From NCBI GenBank assembly GCA_016280635.1, contig JAEEHC010000025.1, positions 1 through 40,725 on the forward strand: a stretch of DNA of 40,725 bases, in the 5' to 3' direction. Positions 1-7,289 of the stretch are shown piece after piece. The DNA is from Erysipelotrichaceae bacterium (lineage in GTDB: Bacteria > Bacillota_I > Bacilli_A > Erysipelotrichales > Erysipelotrichaceae). Every line of letters begins with the position of its first letter. Positions within the stretch are counted from its first letter, which is position 1. The notes beneath the pieces were generated by a model, which saw only the letters and a list, made by a program, of their open reading frames with translations, had not been told where the DNA came from and did not search any database. The position numbers and the translations under genes were made by a program.

Positions 1-1
1 A

Positions 2-75
2 TGGAGCAGGTAAGGGGAATCGAACCCCCATACCCAGCTTGGGAAGCTGGTGTTCTGCCATTGAACTATACCTGC
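2..75 (-). tRNA. tRNA-Gly (anticodon TCC)
   Basis: The minus strand reads as a complete 74-nt cloverleaf. The acceptor stem is GCAGGTA with TACCTGC, the T-arm holds GGTTCGAATCC, the anticodon loop is CTTCCCA with anticodon TCC, and CCA is encoded at the 3' end. It decodes GGA/GGG glycine codons. It is separated from the three-tRNA cluster at 991-1258 by a protein gene on the other strand, and it has its own -10 box at 84-89. Confidence 0.95.
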
Positions 76-83
76 GTGAAATC

Positions 84-92
84 ATTATAGCA
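84..92 (-). promoter_or_regulatory. Extended -10 promoter of tRNA-Gly(TCC)
   Basis: Read on the minus strand this is TGC followed by a perfect TATAAT, about 8 nt upstream of the mature tRNA 5' end. No good -35 box is visible, which fits an extended -10 promoter. Confidence 0.5.
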
Positions 93-153
93 CACAATGA
101 GATCTTGGACGGACATTTTTGAAAAGCACTGATCGTTCAATGCCCTGTAGAAT

Positions 154-159
154 TATAAT
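154..159 (+). promoter_or_regulatory. -10 box of the YoaP-type gene
   Basis: A perfect TATAAT lies 44 nt before the start codon at 204. No convincing -35 box can be seen, so the assignment rests on the -10 and on position. Confidence 0.4.
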
Positions 160-203
160 GGAATCAGGCATCTGACATTTAAAATAACAGAAAGGGCAGA
201 GTC

Positions 204-947
204 ATGAACGAATACATCAATCTGAATTTCCAAAACCTTGCTGATGAGCATATCTGCTGCGCTATCGGTGATCCCAAGCATCAGCACGGTGTCAGCATGA
301 AGAAGCAGTGGATCAGGGACCGGCTGAATGACGGCCATGTTTTCCGCAAACTGAATGCCCGGGGCAAGATCTTCATCGAATATGAGCCGGTTGAAACGGC
401 CTGGACACCGGTTATCGGCAGCGGTTATGAATACATATATTGCCTGTGGGTTGCCGGAAGTTTCAAGGGTAAGGGCATTGCCGGGGAACTGCTGGAATAT
501 GCTATCTCTGATTCCAGGGCCAAGAAGATGAGCGGCCTGTGCACGGTCGTTGCCCAGAAGAAGAAACCGTTTCTGGGAGAAAAGAAATTCTTTCTGCACT
601 ATGGTTTCAGAGTCGTTGACAGCATCGATGACTATGAACTGCTGGCTCTGTCATTTGATGATGCCGAAACGCCCCGCTTCAGTGAGTCGGCCCGGAAGAT
701 GAAAATCGACAGTGAAAACTTTACCATCTTCTACAGTAATGAGTGTCCTTATGTCGAACATGAGGTTCAGGAACTCAGGGAGTACGCAGCCAGCAGGGAG
801 ATGAAGATCGACTTCATTAAGATCGATTCCCTGGAAAAGGCCAAGAATGTTCCCTGCGTCTTTAACAACTGGGCAAATTTCTATCAGGGCAGATTCATCT
901 CCAACACCATTATCAATACCAATGCCCTGGAAAAACTTCTAAGGTAA
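204..947 (+). CDS. GNAT N-acetyltransferase with C-terminal YoaP-like domain
   Basis: 247-aa cytosolic protein. Residues 1-150 have a GNAT fold: the segment WVAGSFKGKGIAGELL (about 82-97) matches the acetyl-CoA pyrophosphate-binding motif Q/RxxGxG/A. The C-terminal part (about 165-247) starts with a beta strand and YSNECPY, then a helix and a second strand; this resembles the thioredoxin-like YoaP domain that follows GNAT domains in Firmicutes. The substrate is unknown. The ATG at 204 is preceded by AGAAAGGG-type sequence as a moderate ribosome binding site. The gene stands alone between tRNA genes on the other strand and ends at a strong terminator at 960. Confidence 0.8.
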   Translation: MNEYINLNFQNLADEHICCAIGDPKHQHGVSMKKQWIRDRLNDGHVFRKLNARGKIFIEYEPVETAWTPVIGSGYEYIYCLWVAGSFKGKGIAGELLEYAISDSRAKKMSGLCTVVAQKKKPFLGEKKFFLHYGFRVVDSIDDYELLALSFDDAETPRFSESARKMKIDSENFTIFYSNECPYVEHEVQELREYAASREMKIDFIKIDSLEKAKNVPCVFNNWANFYQGRFISNTIINTNALEKLLR

Positions 948-959
948 ATGACATAACAA

Positions 960-988
960 AAGAGCTCTTTCCGAGCTCTTGTTTTTTT
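960..988 (+). terminator. Intrinsic terminator of the YoaP-type gene
   Basis: AAGAGCTC and GAGCTCTT form an 8-bp stem around TTTCC, followed by GTTTTTTT. It lies 12 nt after the stop codon. On the minus strand the same stem is followed by TTTTGTT, so it may also end the tRNA transcript coming from the right. Confidence 0.88.
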
Positions 989-990
989 GA

Positions 991-1064
991 TGGAGCAAGT
1001 GAGGGGAATCGAACCCCCGTGTCGACCTTGGCAAGGTCGCGTTCTACCATTGAACTACACCTGC
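991..1064 (-). tRNA. tRNA-Gly (anticodon GCC)
   Basis: Complete 74-nt tRNA on the minus strand with acceptor stem GCAGGTG/CACTTGC, anticodon loop CTTGCCA (GCC), T-arm GGTTCGATTCC and encoded CCA. It is last in a Ser-Asp-Gly cluster. It shares most of its body with the TCC isoacceptor at 2-75. Confidence 0.96.
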
Positions 1065-1071
1065 ATGGTAA

Positions 1072-1148
1072 TGGCGGTCCAGACGAGGATCGAACTCGCG
1101 ATCTCCTCCGTGACAGGGAGGCATGTTAAACCACTACACCACTGGACC
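1072..1148 (-). tRNA. tRNA-Asp (anticodon GTC)
   Basis: Complete 77-nt tRNA on the minus strand: acceptor GGTCCAG/CTGGACC, discriminator G, encoded CCA, anticodon loop CTGTCAC (GTC) and T-loop TTCGATC. It is the middle member of the cluster and is separated from the Gly gene by 7 nt. Confidence 0.96.
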
Positions 1149-1167
1149 AAATATTTAACAGGATCGA

Positions 1168-1258
1168 TGGCGGAGAAAGAGGGATTTGAACCCTCGCGCC
1201 AGTTTCCCGACCTACACCCTTAGCAGGGGCGCCTCTTCGACCACTTGAGTATTTCTCC
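1168..1258 (-). tRNA. tRNA-Ser (anticodon GCT)
   Basis: A 91-nt tRNA on the minus strand with a long variable arm, as expected for serine. Acceptor GGAGAAA/TTTCTCC, anticodon loop CTGCTAA (GCT, reading AGC/AGU), T-loop TTCAAAT, encoded CCA. It is first in the Ser-Asp-Gly transcript. Confidence 0.96.
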
Positions 1259-1281
1259 ATGCCAAGGTTCCGTGCTCATAT

Positions 1282-1311
1282 ATATTAGCATAGACAATCA
1301 AATCATTGCAA
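1282..1311 (-). promoter_or_regulatory. Promoter of the tRNA Ser-Asp-Gly cluster
   Basis: On the minus strand: TTGCAA (1306-1311), an 18-bp spacer and TAATAT (1282-1287) preceded by TGC as an extended -10. It sits 24 nt upstream of the tRNA-Ser 5' end. Confidence 0.6.
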
Positions 1312-1384
1312 GTACTAAAACGCAATTTTTTTCACCCCTGCCGGCGGGCTTTGTTCGCATTTCTTCATGCCTAAGTGGTAAAAA

Positions 1385-1393
1385 TGCTATAAT
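1385..1393 (+). promoter_or_regulatory. Extended -10 promoter giving a leaderless mRNA
   Basis: TGC plus a perfect TATAAT ends 6 nt before the ATG at 1400. Transcription would start at or next to that ATG. No ribosome binding site exists between the box and the start codon. Confidence 0.6.
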
Positions 1394-1399
1394 GAAATC

Positions 1400-1834
1400 A
1401 TGAAGGGCGAAGTTGATTTCCCGCAGCAGCATGAAACACTGACAGACGGAACCGTAAGGCTTAAGCTGGTCTCCAACTACGACAATCAGCTGATGTATGA
1501 GATCTATGAAACTGATGGCAGTGAGATAATCGGCTATTGCGACTTGCGGATCGGCCACTCTCCGTACCTTTATTACTACGGTAATATCGGCTACCGGATC
1601 AAGCCGGACTATCAGGGCCATAACTATGCCCTGAAGGCCGTCATGCTTCTTTTAAATGTGGCCCGGGACTATCACCAGCAATATCTCCTTCTGACCGTTT
1701 CCCCTGACAACCCGGCTTCCGAAAGGACCATTGAAAAATCGGGAGCTCAGTACCTCAAAACCGTCAGGGTGCCGCTGTGGCATCCGCTTTATCACAGCGA
1801 AAGAATCAAGAAGATCTACCGCATTGACTTATAG
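1400..1834 (+). CDS. GNAT family N-acetyltransferase
   Basis: 144-aa single-domain GNAT enzyme. Residues 39-52 (GSEIIGYCDLRIGH) give the beta2-beta3 region, and YRIKPDYQGHNYALKAV (about 65-81) holds the acetyl-CoA loop in the variant form QGHNYA. SPDNPASERTIEKSGA (about 101-116) is the usual helix that follows the substrate cleft. The acceptor substrate is unknown. The start follows a TATAAT box by six bases with no Shine-Dalgarno, so the mRNA is probably leaderless. It is followed after 11 nt by an oxidoreductase gene that has a good ribosome binding site; the two are likely co-transcribed. Confidence 0.8.
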   Translation: MKGEVDFPQQHETLTDGTVRLKLVSNYDNQLMYEIYETDGSEIIGYCDLRIGHSPYLYYYGNIGYRIKPDYQGHNYALKAVMLLLNVARDYHQQYLLLTVSPDNPASERTIEKSGAQYLKTVRVPLWHPLYHSERIKKIYRIDL

Positions 1835-1845
1835 GAGGACCGTTT

Positions 1846-2835
1846 ATGCGTTTTGGCGTCGTAGGAACAAATTTCGTATCCGATTACTTCATGACCGGCG
1901 CAAGTTTTGTGCCGGAGATTGAAGTCACTTCCGTGTGCTCGGGGCATCGGGAAAACGCGGAGAAATTTGCGCAGAAGTATCACATTCCCCATGTCTATGA
2001 TGACTACATCCAGATGATCGAAAGCGGCAGCATTGACGCCATTTACCTGGCCGTGCCCAACCGCGCCCATTATGAAATGACGCTGGAATGCCTGAAGCGC
2101 CGCATCCCGACTTTCTGCGAAAAGCCGATGGGCGGTAATTACCGCCAGGTCAAAGAGATGATCCAGTGTGCCCTGGACAATGATACCTATCTTCATGACG
2201 GTACCATCCCGCTGTATTCCCCCAACCTGGCGGTGATCAGGGAATATCTGGGAAAGATCGGCCGGGTGCGCCGGGCTGTCTTCACTTTCGGCAAGTATTC
2301 CTCCCGCTATGACGCTTATCTGCGGGGAGAGAACCCGACGACCTTCCGGGCGGAATTATATAACGGATCACTGATGGATCTGGGCATTTACGTGATCGCC
2401 GACATCGTTGCCCTGTTTGGCAAGCCGCAGGAGATCTACTCCGAGGCCAGCCTGTTGGAAAGCGGTGCCGACTGCATGGGCGTTTCCGTTTTCAAGTACG
2501 ACGGCTTTGACGCTCTGGCCTGGCACTCCAAGGTTACCGATACCGAAATCTGCTCAGAGATTCAGGGTGAGCAGGGGACCTTGTTCATCCCCCATCCTTC
2601 CCTTCTTGATGAAGTCTATTACAAGCCCAGGGGCGGCGAGAAGGTACAGGTTGGCCAGCGCTTTGACCACCATTTCGCCAACGAGCTGCGCGATTTCCTG
2701 AATGTTGTCAGCTCTGGTATGAAGGAATCAGCGCTTAATCCCTATCAGCAGGTTCTGGATATCCATGAAGTTATGACTGACTGCCGCCTTAAGGCCGGTA
2801 TCATCTTTGATTGTGATGGTGAGAATCATGGATAA
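1846..2835 (+). CDS. Gfo/Idh/MocA family oxidoreductase (paralogue 1)
   Basis: 329-aa NAD(P)-dependent dehydrogenase. The N-terminal Rossmann domain begins MRFGVVGTNF; its glycine motif is changed from GxGxxG to GVVGTNF. The EKPMGG motif (about 92-97) carries the family's catalytic lysine. The C-terminal beta-sheet domain includes GSLMDLGIY, the strand with the second active-site region. Substrates of this family are usually sugars, inositols or dihydrodiols; the dihydrodiol-dehydrogenase-like subgroup fits best but the substrate is open. The start has AGGAGG 6 nt upstream. It overlaps the patatin-like gene by 8 bp and is paralogous to the gene at 3691 (both share the LMDLxxY strand, a YDGF segment and a similar C-terminal AGIxF). 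Confidence 0.85.
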   Translation: MRFGVVGTNFVSDYFMTGASFVPEIEVTSVCSGHRENAEKFAQKYHIPHVYDDYIQMIESGSIDAIYLAVPNRAHYEMTLECLKRRIPTFCEKPMGGNYRQVKEMIQCALDNDTYLHDGTIPLYSPNLAVIREYLGKIGRVRRAVFTFGKYSSRYDAYLRGENPTTFRAELYNGSLMDLGIYVIADIVALFGKPQEIYSEASLLESGADCMGVSVFKYDGFDALAWHSKVTDTEICSEIQGEQGTLFIPHPSLLDEVYYKPRGGEKVQVGQRFDHHFANELRDFLNVVSSGMKESALNPYQQVLDIHEVMTDCRLKAGIIFDCDGENHG

Positions 2836-3691
2836 GCGCTATGGTTTGGTACTGGAAGGCGGCGGCTTCAGGGGCTCCTATACCTGTGGGGCATTGAAGT
2901 GGCTCAACGACCACGACATTCGCTTTGACTACGCGGTGACCATTTCCGCGGCCGCACCTTATGGCTTTGATTACATGGCCGGGCTTGACGATGTCAACAA
3001 GAGCCTTTCCATTGACGGGGTTACCGATAAGGGCGTCTTTGGCCTGAAGGCCCTGGTAAGAGAAGGAAGCATCGTTTCCTTCTCCTATTTGATCGAACAT
3101 TATTTCAGTCCGACATATAAGAAGGCGCTGGAAGAACTGCGCCAGCGCGACTGCCGCATTGAGGTTGGGGTCTTCAACATGACCAAGCAGCAGTTGGAAT
3201 ACTATGACCAGCATCAACTGGATGATGGCATGCAGATCATTCAGGCAGCCTGTTCCCTGCCGATCGTCAGCAAGATGATCGAAGTAAACGGTCAGAAGTT
3301 CCTGGATGGCGGCATCCGCCACATGGTCTCCATTGACCGCAGCAAGGAAACCGGCCATACCAAGCATCTGGTAATCGTAACCAAGGACAAGAACTATGTC
3401 CGCAAGCCCAACAGTGCTCCGGTCAACCTGCTGCTGAGGACCCTCTATCATAAGTATCCGAAGATGCTGGAGACCCTGGATCATCGGGTCGAGACCTATT
3501 ATCAGGAAATGAATGACGTCTATGAACTGGAAAAGAGCGGCGATGCCGTTCTGATCAGACCGAGCCGGGATACCGGCGTTGACCGGTTCTCCGGAACCAG
3601 GGAACAGATCGAAGAGATGTATTACCTGGGCTATCAGGACATGGAAGACAGAAAAGCGGAACTGTTCAGGTTCTTGGAGGTGAAACAGTAA
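2828..3691 (+). CDS. Patatin-like phospholipase family protein
   Basis: 287-aa protein beginning MDKRYGLVLEGGGFRGSY; GGGFRG (11-16) is the oxyanion-hole motif of patatins. The nucleophile elbow, normally GxSxG, reads TISAA (serine at 40), so both flanking glycines are replaced. The dyad aspartate is present in LDGGIRH (Asp160). The overall layout resembles the bacterial YjjU/RssA-like group, cytosolic lipid acyl hydrolases of mostly unknown substrate. I chose the ATG at 2828 rather than one further upstream because homologues begin directly at the first strand and it overlaps the previous gene by only 8 bp. The stop overlaps the next start as TAATG, which suggests translational coupling. Whether the altered elbow is active is open. 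Confidence 0.82.
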   Translation: MDKRYGLVLEGGGFRGSYTCGALKWLNDHDIRFDYAVTISAAAPYGFDYMAGLDDVNKSLSIDGVTDKGVFGLKALVREGSIVSFSYLIEHYFSPTYKKALEELRQRDCRIEVGVFNMTKQQLEYYDQHQLDDGMQIIQAACSLPIVSKMIEVNGQKFLDGGIRHMVSIDRSKETGHTKHLVIVTKDKNYVRKPNSAPVNLLLRTLYHKYPKMLETLDHRVETYYQEMNDVYELEKSGDAVLIRPSRDTGVDRFSGTREQIEEMYYLGYQDMEDRKAELFRFLEVKQ

Positions 3692-4683
3692 TGAAACTGG
3701 GTATTGCCGGTGCCGGACTGATCGTGGAAACACTGATGCAGTTCATCGATGAAGTCAGGGAAGTTGAAAAGGTGGCGATCTGCTCGCTGCCTGTCGATCT
3801 TGAGCGGATGGAAAAGTTCGCCCGGGAACATTCAATCCGAAAGATCTATTGTGATTATGAGGAAATGCTGAAGGACGGGGAAATCGAGACCGTCTATCTG
3901 GGCGTTCCCAATTTCATGCACTATACCATGGGCAAGAAGGCCCTGGAAGCGGGCAAGAATGTCATCATGGAAAAGCCGTTCTGCTCCAATTATGACCAGG
4001 CCCAGAACCTGCGCCGACTAGCGCAGGAAAACGACCTGATCATCGTTGAGGCGATTACCAATCAGTTCAATCCCAACTATCTGAAGATGAAGGAGATGCT
4101 GCCGGATCTGGGTGAGATAAAGATCGTCAACCTCAACTACACCCAGTATTCCTCCCGCTATGACGACTTCCGCAAGGGCATTATCAAGCCGGCCTTTGAC
4201 GTAACCAAATCGGGTGGGGCCCTGATGGACCTTAATGTCTACAACATTCATGTCTGCGTCGGTTTGTTTGGCCGGCCCAATCATGTTGAATACCACCCCA
4301 ACATCGAAAAGGGCATTGATACCTCCGGCATCCTGATCATGGACTATGACGGCTTCAAGGCTTCCCTGGTAGCGGCCAAGGACTGCGGGGCTCCGCTGCT
4401 CAACTGCCTGCAGGGTAATAAGGGATGCATGTATACCTCTTCGCCCCTGTTTACCTTTACTGATTTCTCTTATAAGCTCAATGGCCAGCCGGCCCGCCAC
4501 TACAAACTGACCGGTGACGTGCATCGCATGAAGCCGGAATTTGAGCGCTTTGTCCGGATCATGGACGATCATGATACCGCTCAGGCCAATGAACTTCTGC
4601 AGCACACCATGGATGTCATGGAGGTGCTGACGCTGGCCCGTCAGTCAGCCGGCATCGTCTTCCCTGACGACGCCAACCTGTAG
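3691..4683 (+). CDS. Gfo/Idh/MocA family oxidoreductase (paralogue 2)
   Basis: 330-aa paralogue of the gene at 1846. It has a cleaner Rossmann start (MKLGIAGAGLI), the catalytic-lysine motif EKPFCS at about residues 93-98, and the strand GGALMDLNVY in the C-terminal domain. The two copies differ throughout, so they are an old duplication or separate subfamily members with different substrates, not a recent tandem repeat. It is coupled to the patatin-like gene by a 1-bp overlap, preceded by GGAGG, and followed 16 nt later by a lipoprotein gene. Confidence 0.85.
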   Translation: MKLGIAGAGLIVETLMQFIDEVREVEKVAICSLPVDLERMEKFAREHSIRKIYCDYEEMLKDGEIETVYLGVPNFMHYTMGKKALEAGKNVIMEKPFCSNYDQAQNLRRLAQENDLIIVEAITNQFNPNYLKMKEMLPDLGEIKIVNLNYTQYSSRYDDFRKGIIKPAFDVTKSGGALMDLNVYNIHVCVGLFGRPNHVEYHPNIEKGIDTSGILIMDYDGFKASLVAAKDCGAPLLNCLQGNKGCMYTSSPLFTFTDFSYKLNGQPARHYKLTGDVHRMKPEFERFVRIMDDHDTAQANELLQHTMDVMEVLTLARQSAGIVFPDDANL

Positions 4684-4699
4684 AAGGCAGGTGAAAAGA

Positions 4700-5194
4700 A
4701 TGAAGAAGATTGCCTTGATGATCACCCTGGCGCTGGCTCTGATACTGACCGGCTGCGCCGGTAAGACCTTTGACACCGGCAAGGGCATCAGATTCACGCT
4801 GCCCAAGGAATTCGCTGAGGATGCCGCCGGAGGCTATGACTTTGCCTTCAGTAATGAATTATCCCTGAAGGATGCCACCCTTGAGGAATATCAGGAGAAG
4901 ACCATCATCATTGCCGGTCTGCGCGACAGCTTTGCCGACCTGGCGAAAAGCGAACCGGAGATTGGTGAGGATCTGAAGAAGTATGTTGATTTCCAGATGG
5001 AGATGGGCGATTACCGTAACCTTAAGGAGCTTAAGAACGGCTACAGCGCCGATAATGTGATTGGCGAGTACTATTACCGCTATGTCTTCCTTAAGGGCAG
5101 TGAGGCTTTCTACATGGTGACCTTCAGCTGCTACGACGCCTCTTCAGCTGCCAAGGCGGCCATCGATGGCTACATTGAAAAGATAAAGGTATAG
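4700..5194 (+). CDS. Small lipoprotein of unknown function
   Basis: 164-aa predicted lipoprotein: positively charged start MKK, a hydrophobic stretch and the lipobox LTGC at about residue 15-18, so the mature protein should be anchored to the outer face of the membrane. The rest is soluble and strand-rich with no motif I recognise. I chose the ATG at 4700 rather than the in-frame GTG at 4691 because AGG precedes it at ideal distance and the GTG lies inside that ribosome binding site. Last gene of the operon; a bidirectional terminator follows 6 nt after the stop. Confidence 0.75.
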   Translation: MKKIALMITLALALILTGCAGKTFDTGKGIRFTLPKEFAEDAAGGYDFAFSNELSLKDATLEEYQEKTIIIAGLRDSFADLAKSEPEIGEDLKKYVDFQMEMGDYRNLKELKNGYSADNVIGEYYYRYVFLKGSEAFYMVTFSCYDASSAAKAAIDGYIEKIKV

Positions 5195-5200
5195 AAAACA

Positions 5201-5230
5201 ATGATGCCTGCCGGATTCGGCAGGCATCAT
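5201..5230. terminator. Bidirectional terminator between convergent genes
   Basis: A perfect 13-bp stem, ATGATGCCTGCCG with CGGCAGGCATCAT around GATT, lies between the stops of the lipoprotein gene and the minus-strand aminotransferase gene. The stem's own A/T ends give short T-rich tails in both directions. Confidence 0.85.
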
Positions 5231-5240
5231 TTCATTATGG

Positions 5241-6695
5241 CTATTTCTGTTTATAGACCGATAAGAAGTCGGCAATTTTTTCCATGCATTCGCTCAGTAT
5301 TTCGATCCGGGGCAGATAGACAATGCGGAAGTGGTCGGGATCGGGCCAGTTGAAGCCCTTGCCGTGGACGATCAGCACCTTCTTTTCCTTCAGCAGATCC
5401 AGAGCGAACTGCTCGTCATCATGTATATTGAATCGCTTGATGTCGAGTTTGGGGAAGATGTAGAAGGCGGCCTGCGGTTTGACAGCGCTTAAGCCGGGAA
5501 TCCTTTCAATGGCATCGTAGATGAAGTTGCGCTGCTGGTAGAGCCGGCCGGTGGGAATAATGTAGTTATTGACACTTTGGTGGCCGCCCAGAGCGGTCTG
5601 AATGATCGACTGGCCGGGCACGTTGGAGCACAGCCGCATGTTGGAGAGCATGTTGATGCCCTGAATGTAGTCGCTGGCCAGTTTCTTATTGCCGCTTAGG
5701 ATCATCCAGCCGACGCGGTAGCCGGCGATCATGTGGGACTTGGAAAGTCCGGAGAAGGTCACGCAGAACAGATCATCAGCCAGTGAGGCGATTGAGGTGT
5801 GCTGCAGGTCATCCATGACCAGCCGGTCATAGATCTCATCGGAGAAGATGATCAGCTTATGTTCTCTGGCCAGATCGACGATCTGCTGGAGGATCTCTAA
5901 CGGATAGAGTACCCCGGTAGGATTATTGGGGTTGATCACGACGATGGCCTTGGTGCGGGAGTTGATCTTGGCCCGAATGTCATCGATGTCGGGATACCAG
6001 TTGTTTTCCTCGTTACAGATGTAGTGCACGGCCTTGCCGCCGGCCAGAGTGGCGCAGGCGGTCCAAAGGGGGTAATCCGGTGAAGGAATCAGAATCTCAT
6101 CGCCGTTATCCAGAAGAGCGCTCATCGACAGGTTGATCAGCTCGCTGACGCCGTTACCGGTATAGATGTCCTCCATGGTCACATTAGGCAGTTTCTTGAG
6201 CTGGGCGTACTGCATGATGGCCTTACGGGCGGAGAAGAGCCCCTTGGAATCGGAATAGCCCTCGCATTCGGTCAGTTGGCTGGACATGTCGTAGATGATC
6301 TCATCGGGAGTCCGGAAGCCGAAGGGAGCGGGGTTACCGATGTTGAGTTTGAGAATGTGGGTGCCGGCCAGTTCCATCTGCCGGGCCAGTTCCACGACCG
6401 GTCCGCGGACGTCATAGAGGACATTGTCGAGCTTGCTGGACTTGCGGAAGTAGGAGGAGGGTTCCTCCGGCTTGCGGTCCTCGTCGTCGAAGTAGTCAGG
6501 ACTTACTTCCAGGGCAAAGGTCAGCCAGTTAAGGACGTCCCGGCGCGGCCTGACCTTGCCGGAAAGATACTGGCTGATGTGGCTCTTGCCTAAAGGAATG
6601 CCTTCCTTTTGGGCCAGATTGACCAGGTCGATCTGCTTGTAGCCCATGTTGTTCATTGCTGTTTTTAACTTTTCCGCGAAGTTTTCCGGAGTCAT
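5241..6695 (-). CDS. XRE-type HTH fused to class I aminotransferase (AlaT/AspC-like)
   Basis: 484-aa fusion. Residues about 5-70 form a lambda-repressor/XRE-like helix-turn-helix (QIDLVNLAQKEGIP then SHISQYLSGKVRPRRD). Residues about 85-484 are a complete fold-type I PLP aminotransferase of the alanine/aspartate group: NPNNPTG (255-261), SDEIYD (285-290), PLP lysine Lys319 in SGLSKSHMIAGYRVGW and a C-terminal FRIVYLP with the substrate-carboxylate arginine. All catalytic residues expected are present, so it could be enzyme, regulator or both. The start at 6695 is chosen because AGAGGTG precedes it at good distance; an in-frame GTG at 6704 lies inside that site. Single-gene transcript from the promoter at 6767-6795, whose -35 is one of several TTGAAC repeats. 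Confidence 0.88.
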   Translation of the reverse strand: MTPENFAEKLKTAMNNMGYKQIDLVNLAQKEGIPLGKSHISQYLSGKVRPRRDVLNWLTFALEVSPDYFDDEDRKPEEPSSYFRKSSKLDNVLYDVRGPVVELARQMELAGTHILKLNIGNPAPFGFRTPDEIIYDMSSQLTECEGYSDSKGLFSARKAIMQYAQLKKLPNVTMEDIYTGNGVSELINLSMSALLDNGDEILIPSPDYPLWTACATLAGGKAVHYICNEENNWYPDIDDIRAKINSRTKAIVVINPNNPTGVLYPLEILQQIVDLAREHKLIIFSDEIYDRLVMDDLQHTSIASLADDLFCVTFSGLSKSHMIAGYRVGWMILSGNKKLASDYIQGINMLSNMRLCSNVPGQSIIQTALGGHQSVNNYIIPTGRLYQQRNFIYDAIERIPGLSAVKPQAAFYIFPKLDIKRFNIHDDEQFALDLLKEKKVLIVHGKGFNWPDPDHFRIVYLPRIEILSECMEKIADFLSVYKQK

Positions 6696-6748
6696 CTTGA
6701 ACACCTCTTTCCCTGAAACATAACTTTTCGCACCTTAAAGCGGTTAAT

Positions 6749-6852
6749 TTGAACTTTTCAGCCTTGATTTTAACACTTTGCGGCGAGTTGTTCAACGAAA
6801 AGTTCAAAAATAATTCAAAATGAAATTGAACTAACAAAACAAAAAATTGAAC
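6749..6852. promoter_or_regulatory. Array of TTGAAC/GTTCAA operator-like sites
   Basis: Five exact TTGAAC or GTTCAA hexamers lie in 104 bp: 6749-6754, 6790-6795, 6802-6807, 6826-6831 and 6847-6852. Two are extended to the mirror pair TTGAACTTTT (6749-6758) and AAAAGTTCAA (6798-6807). GTTCAA at 6802 and TTGAAC at 6826 form the arms of a 30-bp imperfect palindrome. One hexamer is also the -35 box of the aminotransferase promoter. Most simply this is the binding region of that protein's own HTH domain. Confidence 0.6.
6767..6795 (-). promoter_or_regulatory. Promoter of the HTH-aminotransferase gene
   Basis: On the minus strand: TTGAAC (6790-6795), 17-bp spacer, TAAAAT (6767-6772). The -35 coincides with one of the repeated hexamers, so a protein bound there would compete with RNA polymerase. 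The leader is about 65 nt. Confidence 0.65.
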
Positions 6853-6857
6853 TTCTG

Positions 6858-6877
6858 CCGGTGTGACGCCGGTTTTT
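6858..6877 (+). terminator. Possible short terminator or attenuator hairpin
   Basis: CCGGTG and CGCCGG form a 6-bp stem (one G-T pair) around TGA, followed by TTTTT. It lies upstream of the gene at 6950 in the same direction, but no clear promoter upstream of it was found, so its role is uncertain. Confidence 0.35.
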
Positions 6878-6949
6878 CTTCCATTTGGGAAAGAATAAGG
6901 GTATTAAGAGGCTCCGGTATTATATTGGAGTGCGAAAAGAGGGGTATTT

Positions 6950-7273
6950 ATGGAATTCAGAGAATTGGATGAAAGAGTCAGATCAGTATTTGAACTGTAT
7001 AACCGGACAGCTTTCATCAGCTTTACCCTTAGGGAAAGCGATGAGAACTTCCGGTTTTATCAGTGCGTAAACTATGTGATGTCCTGCCTTTGTGAAGAGT
7101 ATCAGTTCATCCTGGAAAGAGAGTATGTGGACCGGGCTCCGCATAACTGGTGGATGCTCTACTATTCCCGGACGACCTATTACCGGCTCAAGAAACGGGC
7201 CATGACGGAATTCGTCCGTCGCTTGAAATGGCAGGGTATAAATGATAAGATTAACTTAACAGATAACATATGA
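6950..7273 (+). CDS. Small ArpU/MG284-like (sigma region 4-like) protein
   Basis: 107-aa protein. The C-terminal half ([16 protein letters not shown], then [21 protein letters not shown] at about 72-92) has the spacing of a sigma-70 region 4 or ArpU-type helix-turn-helix: a helix ending in an acidic residue, a short aromatic turn, then S/T-x-x-x-YRLKKRA as recognition helix. This resembles phage ArpU/RinA-type regulators and the MG284/MPN403 family of mollicutes. Function is not known from the sequence. An AGAGGGG site precedes the ATG. It is 16 nt upstream of ptsI and probably shares its mRNA. Confidence 0.65.
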   Translation: MEFRELDERVRSVFELYNRTAFISFTLRESDENFRFYQCVNYVMSCLCEEYQFILEREYVDRAPHNWWMLYYSRTTYYRLKKRAMTEFVRRLKWQGINDKINLTDNI

Positions 7274-7289
7274 ACACAGGAGGATAAAT

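Noticed and set aside
987-1223. A plus-strand frame across the tRNA cluster
   Set aside because: It runs through three complete tRNA genes on the other strand; its product is translated tRNA sequence.
2801-3733. A 310-codon frame antisense to the patatin-like gene
   Set aside because: The sense strand has clear patatin motifs and coupled neighbours; the antisense frame reflects codon bias.
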